A stretch of 64,000 nucleotides of DNA from Rhineura floridana. Taxonomy: Eukaryota > Chordata > Lepidosauria > Squamata > Rhineuridae. The notes beneath the pieces were generated by a model. The model did not search any database and had not been told where the DNA came from. It was given only the letters and a program-made list of their open reading frames with translations. Where the stretch lies: assembly GCF_030035675.1 (NCBI RefSeq), contig NC_084489.1, positions 16,343,001-16,407,000 on the forward strand, written 5' to 3'. The position numbers were made by a program, and so were the translations under genes. Below, piece by piece: positions 24,177 to 35,401 of the stretch (position 1 is its first letter; the number at the start of each line of letters is the position of its first letter).

Positions 24177-24607
24177 ACTCCTCTTTCCTCTTCAAACCTG
24201 ATAACTTAATTACACACTAACCTCACTCCATCTCAGTCACTTGAAAAGGGCACAAACAAATATTTTGGCTAAACTAACTCATCACACTATCATTCAAGCA
24301 AAACATATGTTGATATATGATAAATTAACTCTTTTATTTGCTCTTCCTACTGAAGAGAAGGCCAAGACAAAACAGCCATGATTAAGTTTGTTCATGATTT
24401 GCTTAATAAAAACTTAAGTAATAGTGTCCTTCTGATCACAGATGTATTATTGAAACCATTTTTTTAAAATTAAGGTAGGTTGGCATTTCAGCTTCTTCTG
24501 TCCTCTTTTCTCTCCAAGGGAACAGTAGGTAAGGTCAACCCTGTGGCTTATGAGAGGAATGAGAGATGGCTCGGGATATGTGGCATTATTAACAAAAAAC
24601 ACGTAAC

Positions 24608-24723
24608 CAGAGCTTGGAAAAGTTACTTTTTTGAACTACAACTTCCATCAACCAAATCCAGTGGCCATGCTGGCTGGGGCTGATGGGAGTTGTAGTTCAA
24701 AAAAGTAACTTTTCCAAGCTCTG
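24608..24723. mobile_element. hAT-like palindromic MITE (116 bp)
   Basis: The first and last ~42 bp are near-perfect inverted copies (CAGAGCTTGGAAAAGTTAC...GTAACTTTTCCAAGCTCTG), leaving a loop of about 30 bp. The flanks CACGTAAC and CACGTTAC are an 8-bp target duplication with one change, the size made by hAT transposases. A transcript would fold into a long hairpin. Confidence 0.92.
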
Positions 24724-25074
24724 CACGTTACAGGGCACACAATTTAAAGATAAATGATTACACCTGGATTTTTCTTTTGCCATCAGAACAGAAAACCTGA
24801 GAGAGCTTTAATTTGACACAATTGTATCTGAGTAGGTATTTAAATGGAAAATAAATGAATGGAGAAATATGGATTCAAGCTAGGGAACTGTGCAAGAAAG
24901 TACCTTATCTATTCTTTTTCTTATACAAAAAGCATTTCCAAAACATAGCACAGCTTTGAGAATGTCTTGATACTGGAAAATGGTTTTCTATTGAAATGTA
25001 ACCTTGTGCCTGCTGCTTCGCCTTCAGATAACTAATCTCATTGTTTGACTGGGTAACCACCCTTGTAGACTGTG

Positions 25075-25295
25075 GGAATGCTGTGGACATAATATACCTC
25101 GACTTCAACAAAGCTTTTGACAAAGTGCCCCAGATATTCTGATTAGTATGCTCGCTAAATGTGGACTGGATGGAACAACTATCAGGTGGATCTACAGTTG
25201 GCTCCAGAATCGTACTCAAAGAGTGCTTATTAATGGTTCCTTCTCAAACTGGGCAGAAGTAATGAGTGGGGTACCACAGGGCTCAGTCTTCTTGG
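25075..25295 (+). mobile_element. CR1 LINE reverse-transcriptase fragment
   Basis: The plus strand encodes AVDIIYLDFNKAFDKVPQ, then after a frame change LAKCGLDGTTIRWIYSWL and NRTQRVLINGSFSNWAEVM followed by SGVPQGSVF. These are the CR1-type motifs around RT blocks 3-4 and are distinct from the L2 wording (LDLSVAFDTIDH). The fragment ends abruptly where a SINE-like stretch starts. Confidence 0.85.
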
Positions 25296-25439
25296 AGGCC
25301 GGGCCTGGCAACCAAGAGGTCTTCTGTATCTTTAAAACTTGTGCAGGAGAAAGGGAGAATTCCACCTTGTGGTTTTTCCCATTACAGTGTTGCAAGAACA
25401 CCTGACTTAGCTGACTTTCTCTTCTCCTAAAGATACAGA

Positions 25440-25625
25440 TCAGTCTCAGGCCCTGAGCCTGGCAACCCTAAGTCAGATCAGTGGATGTATCTAGCTCAGT
25501 ATTATCTACACTAACGGGCAGCAGCATTCTGGAGTTTCAGACAGGGCAATATTCCCAGCCCTACTCAACCTAAGACCTTTGGCATACAGAACAGATGCTC
25601 TATGGAGCTATAACCCCTTCCAACA
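25440..25625 (-). mobile_element. tRNA-derived SINE
   Basis: Read on the minus strand it begins with worn A-box and B-box promoter words (TTATAGCTCCATAGAGC and TCTTAGGTTGAG). It continues with AGGGCTGGGAATATTGCCC, GTGTAGATAATACTGAGCTA and CTGATCTGACTTAGG. This is the layout of a common reptile SINE with a pol III tRNA-like head. The sequence between 25295 and 25440 may be part of its tail or another insertion. Confidence 0.7.
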
Positions 25626-25754
25626 CTGCTTAAGCAGCTGTTTTCAGTAGTCTGAAAACCTTGGATTTTATAAGAGACAACCAGAGAGTCGCCCAGCCGG
25701 TAAATGACCCAGATGATAAAAGAGATAAAATAAATAAATAAAAGTATTTTACGT

Positions 25755-26205
25755 TGCTGATACTATGTCCATATGTGAAAAGTTGTGAAAGTTGGACAGT
25801 GAAAAAAGCGGATAAGAGAAAAATCAACTCATTTGAAATGTGGTGTTGGAGGAGAGCTTTGCGCATACCAAGAACTGCAAAAAAGACATATAATTGGGTG
25901 TCAGAACAAATTAAACCAGAACTGTCACTAGAAGCTAAAATGATGAAACTGAGGTTATCATACTTGGGACACATCATGAGAAGACATGATTCACTAGAAA
26001 AGACAATAATGCTGGGGAAAACAGAAGGGAGTAGAAAAAGAGGAAGACCAAACAAGAGATGGATTGATTCCATAAAGGAAGCCACAGACCTGAACTTACA
26101 AGATCTGAACAGGGTGGTTCATGACAGATGCTCTCGGAGGTCACTGATTCATAGGGTCGCCATAAGTCATAATCAACTTGAAGGTACATAACAACAACAA
26201 ATGTT
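25755..26205 (+). mobile_element. RTE/BovB LINE 3' fragment
   Basis: The plus strand encodes a 145-codon open piece of the C-terminal region: SWTVKKADKRKINSFEMWCW, RRALRIPRTAKKT, LSYLGHIMRRHDSLEKTIML, GRPNKRWIDSIKEATDLN, HDRCSRRSLIHRVAIS. The wording is that of the BovB clade. The 3' end reads AGGGTCGCCATAAGTC and a short tail with CAACAACAA. The reading frame is still open, so the copy is not very old, but it is strongly 5'-truncated. Confidence 0.9.
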
Positions 26206-27227
26206 GCTGAGCTAACTTAAGCCATTAACTCAGAAGGACAGTCTGTAGCTTTGTGGAGATCAGGCTAATAAAGATGTTTCAACAGAAATCAGTACTCTGG
26301 AAATTTTTAAAAAAGCTGCCTTGTTTGCAAATATAGTCTCTATAGCTATGATTCTAAAACATGATATCTGGTTTTTAAATAGTAATAGTAGTTCTGGCCA
26401 GTGCAGAGAAACCTAATCAACTGTGCAGGCATCCTGTGTCACTGTGGCCCTCATAAAGTCTGGGTTGGGGGAAACTAGTGGGGACAGATGTGATCTGGTG
26501 GTGGTGATGAAGTTGTGGAAAATTATGCAGTTTCAAGAGAATCTATTTCACTAAATCTAACTTGTGTATGTACACGGGCCTTCTCTCTGACTTCTGTAGC
26601 ACCCACTTTCCCATCCCTTGTCTCAGTTACTCCACTTTCTGTTCAGCTGCTCAGATGCCAGTCTGAGCCTGGAAAAGCACATTAGAGCCACAAGAGGTAG
26701 TGGGAATGAGCATTGCTCTTCCAACTTCCATTTACATCCCTTTATCTGCTTTTCAAGAGGGGAAAAGGTAAACGCTCTCACTATCTCATGATGAAAGGGT
26801 AACAAGGTTTTGTGGGTACCAGGGGAAGTCCTCAAGCGCACCACTGCACTCACAGGCACAGTGTTGGTGACCCTAGCCCTATGAAGTGGATTTGCAAGGA
26901 GCCCAATTTTTTCCTGGTTTCTATAAAGAATGGGGGAGTTCGGTCAAACATATCTTGGCTTTTGGCCATGCATGCAGCCCCTTCACCACTCCTTTTATGC
27001 ATGCAGGAAGACCAGGAAGTCCTCCGTTAACTATAGCTTCCCATTTTGTCTGAAATGAAGTTAACGGAAGACTGCCTGGCTTGTTTGCTCATGTGAAGGG
27101 GGAGGAGCAAAGGGATGGAGTGAATGACCAAAAGGCTTGTTCATATGCCAGTTTATTGAATTGAGATATGATTGTCCAAACACTGTCAATGATTTATTCC
27201 ACTGCAAAGTTAATTTTAAAAATGGAA

Positions 27228-27510
27228 ATGGACTGCCTTCAAGTCGATCCCGACTTATGGCTACCCTATGAATAGGGTTTTCATGGTAAGCGGTATTCAG
27301 AGGGGGTTTACCATTGCCTCCCTCTGAGGCTAGTAGTCCTCCCCAGCTGGCTAGGGCCTGCTCATCTTGCCACAGCTGCACAAGCCAGCTCCTTCCTTGT
27401 CCGCAACTGCCAGATGGGGAGCAACTGGGCTTCTTGGGACTATGCAGCTTGCCCAAGGCTGCACAGGTGGCAGGGCACGTAATCCCTGAGCCACTCACTG
27501 GGGGGTGATC
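27228..27510 (-). mobile_element. tRNA-type SINE with BovB-like tail
   Basis: The plus strand starts AAAATGGAAATGGACTGCC, followed by TTCAAGTCGATCCCGACTTA, CCTATGAATAGGGTTTTCAT and TTACCATTGCCTCCCTCTGA. The body continues with a GC-rich part through GCTGCACAGGTGGCAGGG. On the minus strand the tail thus contains the AAGTCGGGATCGACTTGAAG-type end shared with BovB. The right boundary is approximate. Confidence 0.7.
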
Positions 27511-28217
27511 TTTAGCTGGCCCTTGACACCCAGGAAGGACCTTTGCTTTGGGGAGTGGGGTGGGCAGGTGGGGGGGGTGATTATATGAAGTTATCCTGAG
27601 CTTGGACAGCATTTGTAGAAAGATTGTCTCTTCCAAGATCCCCAAAACAACAAATCACCATCACAATGTGTAATTAAATGTAACAAATGTTTTTCCTAAT
27701 GACTATACAATGTACTATAAAATATTCCATATGGTTTCAACTATTGTCCTATTTTGGTGATGAATGTGACTTATTAAAACAAAGGGATGGAGAAATTTAA
27801 TCCTTGCATTATGATATACATTTACAGCAAATATATAATTTCTAATTTCAAAAGCTGCCTTTAATAGAGTGTGTTTTTCACAATATCTCACTCTATATTA
27901 TGTCTATTAGAACAAAAAAATGAAAACAAATTAGGCTGTAAGTAATGAGTAAATATTAAGTAATAATTTTAGCAAAGCTGAAAAACAAGAGACACTTTGC
28001 ATATAGCAAAGTTAATGTTTGAAATGATTTATCTGTTTTTTAATCATAGGAAATTTCTAGATACAGCCAAGATCTTGAAGTGGTTATCAACAATAGTTAC
28101 AATGAATACATGCCTCTGACACTTCAGTTCACAGCTCAATTGCACTTTGGCCAACATAATACTTAAACATGGTTTTCTTTCCTTAACCAGTTCAGCTTTA
28201 TTTATTTATCACCACTG

Positions 28218-28335
28218 TAACCAGATGTTGCTGGACTACAACTCCCCTGGTCCCTGATCATTTGTCTTATTGGTTGGGGCTGATGGGACTTGGAGCCCAA
28301 TAGCATCTGGAGGGCAGCACGTTGACACCCCCTGA
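28218..28335. mobile_element. hAT-like MITE fragment
   Basis: It contains an imperfect palindrome, ACCAGATGTTGCTGGACTAC...GAGCCCAATAGCATCTGGAG, with TGATCATTTGTC in the middle. It belongs with the family of 54285-54419 but the outer ends are worn. Confidence 0.6.
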
Positions 28336-29667
28336 TTTAGTACATTTATACCCCACCTTTCTTCCATCATAGAACTGAAAGCTGCTTACTTGGGGTTCAC
28401 ATGTGATGTCCCATCTAGGCACTGAATAAACCCAAGCCTGATAACTCTCAGCAAGATGGCTGTATTATGAGCCTACAGAGCATGCACTGTTTACTGAAAG
28501 AGACACATTGGGCCTCTTGCATGCTGTCTAATTGTCATTTTGTTAGTGTAGCAACTAACAGCAAAAGAGTTGTTATGTTAGCAGGAAGATGTGTAATGAT
28601 TCTTTGCATCTTCTTCTCAAGCATATACTGCAGAGTGATGCATATAAACCTCAGATTCTAAATGAAAATATAGTCTGCAACATAACCTATTTAGGAGGAT
28701 GAAAATTAACACATTAAAAACATGCTTCAACCCTTTTATAGTTGACTAATAAAAACAAAAAACCTAATTACTACTATAAAACAAACCCTGTAAATGTGCC
28801 TTTTTATTTTAAAGCAAAGCAAACTTTCCATCTTAAAATGAAATAATAAAAGAAGTCATCAGAATGTGCTTTGCTTAATTTCATATCATGATGCATTACA
28901 ATTTAAACCAAAAAAAGTCCCAACAGGCCCCCCAAAGCAGGAAGATAACATATTGTCCCAGCAAATGATCAAACTGCTGACAGAGACAGCTGTGATTTAT
29001 TGAGGCAATTCAAATACACTTTGAAAGTATATTAGCTTTGCCTTTGCCCACAAAGAGTGCATTTTAGGAGAGTAGACCACTCCAATGATAAATGATGTAC
29101 CAGAACCTAGTGAAGGCAATTGCCACATCAGATGCCCAAAGGCCCCAAATTACTGTGATAATGTGGTTTTCATGATAATGCCTCACATGTGGTGGCATCC
29201 AGAATACGTGAAGAAAAATCTCTGTTGTGTCTTGAAGGCGGAAAGGGAGGATAACATTATGACAGTGACTGGGTCTCTATAGTCACATTTTCACATTTAT
29301 AATCATTTACAAGTAGCCTCTGGAATTAAACATGGCCTGTGAAGTCACAGACTATGTCCTGTCTTTGAAACTAAAAAGAAGAAAGCACTGAAATCATCAG
29401 GCTCTAAAAGCAAAATATACTGTTACATCTAGACTATGTACTATGTCAACATCTGTGTTTAAGTGTATGGTGTGCCGTGTGTTTATAATTATAGAGGCAT
29501 TTGGGTAAAGAAAATGTGCTAATTTCAGATAGATTGTTGGATTTAGACCAGCGTATAACAGAATGAAAACAGAATCCAGCTAAATCCCAAGCAGACCTTT
29601 GGATGTTGAAAAGGAATGGCATTCACAAAAATGAAACTATAATTTACCACAAAGCCTTTGACTGTGG

Positions 29668-29790
29668 ATTATTATTATATTTTTAAAATTCCACCCTTCC
29701 TCTCATGAGAGCCCAAGGTGGCTAACAGTAAAACACTGCAGTAAAAGCAAAAGTAGAACCATAATACTGTACAAAATAAAGCATGTCATC
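29668..29790 (-). mobile_element. L2-type LINE 3'-end scrap
   Basis: ATTATTATATTTTTAAAATT is followed by CCACCCTTCCTCTCATGAGA and AAGGTGGCTAACAGT, the form of an L2-type 3' terminus on the minus strand. No coding part remains. Confidence 0.5.
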
Positions 29791-30104
29791 ATCATCATCC
29801 TGAGCTTTAATCATCCTGAGCTTTACCAAACATTTTCTGACACTACCACCCTCTATATTTCTCTAAGAGTGCAAATTAATGTGTATTCCCATCTATCGGA
29901 AATATTGAAATAGGTCATAGTGACCAATCCTAAGATTTATTTCCACGAGGTCAAGATCTCATCAGAGTCGTATCTTTTTATATTGATATTGTCACTGCCT
30001 TTCCCAATCACATACTTTCACTGAAGTATTTGTCTCCTTTCCATTGCCCTCCTTCACCATCCTTTTAAGTTTCCATGGTCCAACATGTCCTCAGAGATAC
30101 GGAA

Positions 30105-30460
30105 TTATTATCATTATTAATTATTATTCATTAGTCTTTTTCCCAAATGGAAAATTCAAAGTGGCATACAAGATTAAAAAGATATAAAAACATTTGAAAT
30201 ACTCAGACAATAAAAACAAATTCAACTCCTCCCCACATGACTAAAAACAAACAGAAAATTAAACTCCAAATGCCTGGGTGAATAAAAATGTTTTTACTTG
30301 ATGCCTAAAGACTGACAGTGATGGCCCCAGGCATGCCTCCCTGGGGAGAACATTCCACAAATGTGGAGCCACAACTGAGAAGGCCCACTCTCGTGTTGCC
30401 AGCCTCCACACCTCTTTTGGGGGAGGCACACAGAGATGAGCCACACATGACAAACACATC
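30105..30460 (-). mobile_element. L2-type LINE 3' fragment
   Basis: The minus strand encodes the extreme C-terminus: ATREWAFSVVAPHLWNVLPR, then SVFRHQVKTFLFTQAF. A 3' UTR follows, with CAAAGTGGCATACAAG and an ATT-rich tail on the plus-strand left side. It is strongly truncated. Confidence 0.8.
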
Positions 30461-31479
30461 TGAGTTTCATGTTAGCAAAGCGGACACAGGCTAATCAGTT
30501 TCATATTAACAAAATGAAGTTTAAGGCAGTTTTTCAAAAAACAAAATAACTGGTGTCCAGAAAAGCTGCAGAAACTCACAGTATTCAGGATCAGTCCAGA
30601 AAGACAGCGAATATGCATTCTTATGTACATATTTCAAAAGAACATTGCTTGCTATCAAGTTGTGTTTATTTAATGTTGTAAAGCATCATTTAGGTTTTAG
30701 ATGCATTTGCAGGAATTTAATTGATTACATGTAAAGTGTAATTTTATTAGACTTCATATTGCCTGGTAATGAATAATGGATAGATTCAGGATTACTTTAA
30801 GAACAATGTACAGGTAGTGTAAAAAAGAATTACTTTAATAGACTTGTATTGTGGTGAACTTTACAACAGCTTTTATAAAAAGAAATACAATAGCAATACA
30901 TTCAAATGAACATGCATTCTCCTATTTCCCAGGACAATCTAAGGGACCACTTCTTGTGAGATGTTTTGTACTTGAGTGTATGAAAGGTACATGCGTGTTT
31001 TAAATTCATATTTTTCTTTCAAAATAATCACAAATGGGACCTCAGTTCTTTCAGACATAGTTGAAACATGCATGCCCCCTTTATATCTGAGAAGGTATGA
31101 ACAGAGAACAGAAATGGCTTAACTCTTTTCACCTTTTTTAAAAAAATCCATAGTTACCAAATACTGGACATGCATGCATCCTGTAGATGCATCATCACAG
31201 TACTGCTGTTACAATGATGTTTTCAAAATCCTTGAAGGAATGTTACCTTAGCTTCCCTACTCAGTCTTTCCCCTTTAATACATAATTTAACAATGTGGAG
31301 CATCTGTTATTTATTCTCTTATTATTATTACTTCTTATTGTTGAGAAAAAATACATCATTTTGGGAGATGTTCCAATTTGTTTTTTAGTGACATAGCCTG
31401 AATAGACACTTATATATCCCACAACCACTGACAACTTTCACTATTCTTCCCCTTTTTTGGCTTGAAGTAACATAGGCTG

Positions 31480-32880
31480 TTAACTGATAAGAACATAACT
31501 TGAGAATAGAAGAGGTTCCTGCTGGATCAAAGCACTGGCCCATCTAGTCCAGCATCCTGTTCCCACAGTGGCTAACCAGTTGTCCATGGGAAGCCCCCAA
31601 GGAGGACCTGAGTGCAAAGAGCACCCCCCTCCTGCAGTTCCCAGCAACTGGTATTTGGAAGCATACCACTTCCAACTATGAGGGCAGAGCATAGCCATCA
31701 TGGCTAGTAGCCATGGACAGCCTTATCCTCCATGAATTTGGCTAATCCTCTTTTAAAGCCATACCAGTTGGTAGCCATCACTGCCTCTTGTGGGAACAAC
31801 TTCCATAGTTTAACTGTGTGCTTTCTTTTGTCTGTCCTGAATCTACCAACATTCAGCTTCACTGGATGACTACGAGTTCTAGTGTTATGAGGGAGAAAAA
31901 CTTTTCTCCATCCACTTTCGTCATACCATGCATAATTTTCTATCATGTTACCCCTTGCTTGCCTGTTCTTTAAATTAAAAAAGCCCCAAATGCTGCAACC
32001 TTCCCTCATAGAGGACTCGCTCCCTCCCCTTGATCACTTTGGTTGCCCTTTTCTGAACCTTATCCAGCTCTACAATATCCTTTTTGAGACGAGGCAACCA
32101 GAACTTTAGAAAGTATTCAAAATGCAGCCGCACCATAGATTTGTATAACAGCATTATGATATCGGCTGTTTTATTTTCAATACCTTTCCTAATGATTCTT
32201 AGCATGGAATTTGCCTTTTACACAGCCACCACACACTAGGTTGACATCTTCATTGAGCTATCCACTACAACCCCAAGGTCTCATCCACACAATTGAGACT
32301 TCAAAGCTGTGCCTGTCCAGCTGTCCCTGTACGTGGAACTGGTAGCATTTCAGAGAAAGCTACCTTGGAGGTCCTGGCTGTCAGCATCCTACCTAGCAAC
32401 CTAAATCTTTGTTCTAGGACCTAACAACTGCATTTCCCCATGTAATCAGTGCCAACGTGCACCATGACCATTGACTTGTCTCCAGCACTATCTATCAAGC
32501 TATCGGGATGACAGGTACACTCACAAACTTTGTGCCAGGCAGGCAGAACACTCTGCAGTCTGCACACCCATCATGCACCCCACTATCTATGTTCCTAATG
32601 ATCAAATCACTCACAACTAGGATCCCTCCACCCCTGGAGAAGTATCTTTGGCACAAGATATGTGCTCATCTCCCAAATAATAGTTCCCTTCTAAGGGATC
32701 GTTTCCCTCTTTCTCAGAGATGCTTTCCTTTCCTGAGGCTCCAAGTCTCCATGACAGTAGGAGAGTTATCATTCTGGGAGTGCGACACAACTCAAATGTC
32801 CCTGAACACCTCATTCACAAACCTTTCTGATTGGCTCAGCTTTTCCAAGACAGCCACCATGGCCTCAAGAAAATGAGGAG
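31480..32880 (-). mobile_element. CR1-like LINE, apparently internally deleted
   Basis: On the minus strand, from 3' to 5': a 3' region with GGCCCATCTAGTCCAGCATC (plus-strand wording); the end of ORF2 (LLYKSMVRLHFEYFLKFWLP, RLKKDIVELDKVQKRATKVI, then TDKRKHTVKLWKLFPQE); and then, directly upstream of SSMKMST-like wording at about 32250, parts of a GDSL-esterase-like ORF1. Those parts are MVMVHVGTDYMGKCSC, LLGRMLTARTSKVAFSEMLP and DSGVHDGCADCRVFCLPGT. The endonuclease and the catalytic RT blocks that should separate ORF1 from the end of ORF2 are missing. Several stops and shifts show it is inactive. Confidence 0.65.
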
Positions 32881-33164
32881 CTCATTACACCAAGGGCACA
32901 CTCATGACTTCTGCCCAACAGGTAGATAGTCATACATATTATAGATAGTACAAAATCCTGGAAAGTCCCCACATGTCTTCTGGCTTTCTACTTGAACAAT
33001 TATTTTTGTAGTTTATTGAGTAATTTATAACACTATATGTTATAATCACAAAAATGCATTGTCAAGAATGAAGTTTGGGGGAGAATGATAGGTGAACTCC
33101 CCCCATCCACTTTGGAACTACATTTTCCATGGTTCTCAGCAGCATAAGATGCTGTGGTGAATTC

Positions 33165-33490
33165 GTAATAGGAATGGGGGACAAATTCAGTTCCATTCTC
33201 ATTTATAAATTAACTTACCTAATCATCCTTTCTGAAAAAATAGACAGACTGAAACACAGCCAACCTTCAAAATTTTCATTTCTCTGAAATTTGCAATCCA
33301 GTTCTCCAGACAATGTGTACCGAAATGAAAATACTAAGGTAAGGTGTGCATATCAATGAATATATTAGTGAAAATAACATATAAAAATAATGTGCAAGAT
33401 TTTATCTAGGAAAATTGCTTGCAAAAATGTGTATATTTGTCAAAAGTGCATGTCAAAATATATCCACAATAACATTGGTCTTATGTATAT
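33165..33490. repeat. AT-rich dispersed repeat, copy 1
   Basis: It begins AATGGGGGACAAATTCAGTTC and runs through CTGAAACACAGCCA, AATTTTCATTTCTC and several TGTGTATATTTGTC-like words. The same words occur in reverse complement at 40060-40490 and in worn form at 61750-62390. No coding frame and no clear terminal repeats were found, so the class is unknown. Confidence 0.5.
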
Positions 33491-33639
33491 CTAGGGAAAA
33501 TTTTTATTGAGACTTTTGCTTGAAATCTCTTCTTAAAGGGCAGTCCAAATCATGTTTACTCAGAAGTCACATGGTTCAATGTCGCTTATTCCCTAATTTA
33601 GGATTGAAGCTGTAGTGTGTTATATTTTTGTGGAGGATA

Positions 33640-33855
33640 AGACTATGAATAGCTACTAGCCATGATGGCTATGTATTCCTTCCAGTACAGGAGGTGATAT
33701 GTGTCTGAATAACAATTACTGGGAAGCACAAGTGGGGAGAATGCTGCTGTTCTCATGTCCTGCTTGGTGACCTTCTATAGGCATCTAGTTGGCCACTGTG
33801 AGAACCTAAGTGGGCTTTTGCTCTGATCTTGTTCTTCTAATATTCTTATGTACTA
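33640..33855 (+). mobile_element. CR1-like LINE 3' UTR fragment
   Basis: AGCTACTAGCCATGATGGCT, GTCTGAATAACAATTACTGG, TGCTGTTCTCATGTCCTGCT and TAGTTGGCCACTGTGAGAAC follow the 3' UTR order of the element at 31480-32880, here on the opposite strand. It ends with TTCTTATGTA. Confidence 0.7.
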
Positions 33856-33914
33856 GGCGACCAATCCGCCCTCCCCACTTCATATTGAGTTGGCTTAGAA
33901 ATAAGCCCAGCTTT

Positions 33915-35076
33915 GTTGTTGTTACGTGCCTTCAAGCTGATTATGACTTAAGGCGACCCTATGAATCAGCGACCTCCAATAGCATCTGTCATGAACCACC
34001 CTGTTCAGATCTTGTAAGTTCAGGTCGGTGGCTTCCTTTATGGAATCAATCCATCTCTTGTTTCACCTTCTTTTTCTACTCCCTTCTCCTTTCCCCAGCA
34101 TTATTGTCTTTTCTAGTGTATCATGTCTTCTCATTATGTGTCCAAAGTATGATGACCTCAGTTTCATCATTTTAGTTTCTAGTGACAGTTCTGGTTTAAT
34201 TTGTTGTAATACCCAATTATTTGTCTTTTTTTGCAGTCCATGGTATGTGCAAAGTTCTACTCCAACACCACATTTCAAATGAGTTGATTTTTCTCTTATC
34301 CGCTTTTTTCACTGTCCGACTTTCACATCCATACATAGAGATTGGGAATGCCATGGTTTGAATGATCCTGACTTTAGTGGTCAGTGATACATGTTTGCAT
34401 TTGAGGACCTTTTCTACTTCTCTCATAGCTGCCCTCCCCAGTCCTAGCCTTCTTCTGATTTCTTGACTATTGTCTCCATTTTGGTTAATGACTGTGCCGA
34501 GGTATTGATAATCCTTGACAAATTCAATGTCCTTGTTGTCAACTTTAAAGTTACATAAATCTTCTGTTGTCAATACTTTAATCTTCTTGACATTCAGCTG
34601 TAGTCCTGCTTTTGAGGTGTCCTCTTTAACTTTCATCAGCATTCATTTCAAATCATTACTGGTTTCTGCTAGGAGTATGGTATCATCTGCATATCTTAAA
34701 TTATTGATATTTCTCCCTCCAATTTTCACACCTCCATCTTGGTCCAATCCCGCTTTCCGTATGATATATTCTGTGTATAGATTAAACAAATAGGGTGATA
34801 AAATCCACGCTGTCTCAAACCCTTTGCGATTGGGAACCAATCGGTTTCTCCATATTCTGTCCTTACAGTAGCCTCTTGTCCAGAGTATAGGTTGCACATC
34901 AGATGCTGTGGCACCCCCATTTCTTTTAAAGCATTCCATAGTGATCTACACAGTCAAAGACTTTGCTGTAATCTATAAAGCACAGGGTGATTTTCTTCTG
35001 AAATTCCTTGGTCCCATTCCATTATCCAACGTATGTTTTCGATATGATCTCTGGTACCTCTTCCCTTTCTAAATCC
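33915..35076 (-). mobile_element. RTE/BovB LINE 3' half
   Basis: The minus strand encodes KEFQKKITLCFIDYSKVFDC, then YTEYIIRKAGLDQDGGVKIG, the catalytic YADDTILLAETSNDLK, VKEDTSKAGLQLNVKKIKV, VKDYQYLGTVINQNGDNSQE and SRTVKKADKRKINSFEMWCW. It ends in the BovB 3' terminus (plus strand TTGTTGTTGTTACGTGCCTT). The active-site YADD is kept, but frame shifts and stops split the frame, and everything upstream of the RT is gone. Confidence 0.92.
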
Positions 35077-35200
35077 CCACATAGCCATGAAGCTCACTGG
35101 GTGACCTTGGGCCAGTCACTGCCTCTCAGCCTCATGAAAACCCTCTTCATAGGGTCGCCATAAGTCAGAATCGTCTTGAAGGCATTACATTTACATTTTG
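35077..35200 (+). mobile_element. SINE fragment with BovB-like tail
   Basis: GGTGACCTTGGGCCAGTCAC, TGCCTCTCAGCCTCATGAAA, AGGGTCGCCATAAGTCAGAA and TTGAAGGCATTACATTTACA are the plus-strand version of the SINE at 10355 and 27228. It abuts the 5' end of the minus-strand BovB copy. Confidence 0.75.
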
Positions 35201-35401
35201 GTTTAAATTTGAGTGGGAGGCTACATGTGCCTGCTGTAGAATAAGAAGGTGGGGGAAACCCTGAAAAAGAATGATATTGTTCACAGCGTTTTCCTTTTGG
35301 AAAGGAAAGGGGGTTCCCCTCTGCCCAATGCCCACCAACCAAATCTCCTCCCCTCCCCCTTCCCTCCCTGTCCTCCTCCTTCCCTCCCTGCCCCTCTCCC
35401 A

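Noticed and set aside
24905-25219. 104-codon minus-strand open frame
   Set aside because: It is antisense to a CR1 fragment and has no family motif.
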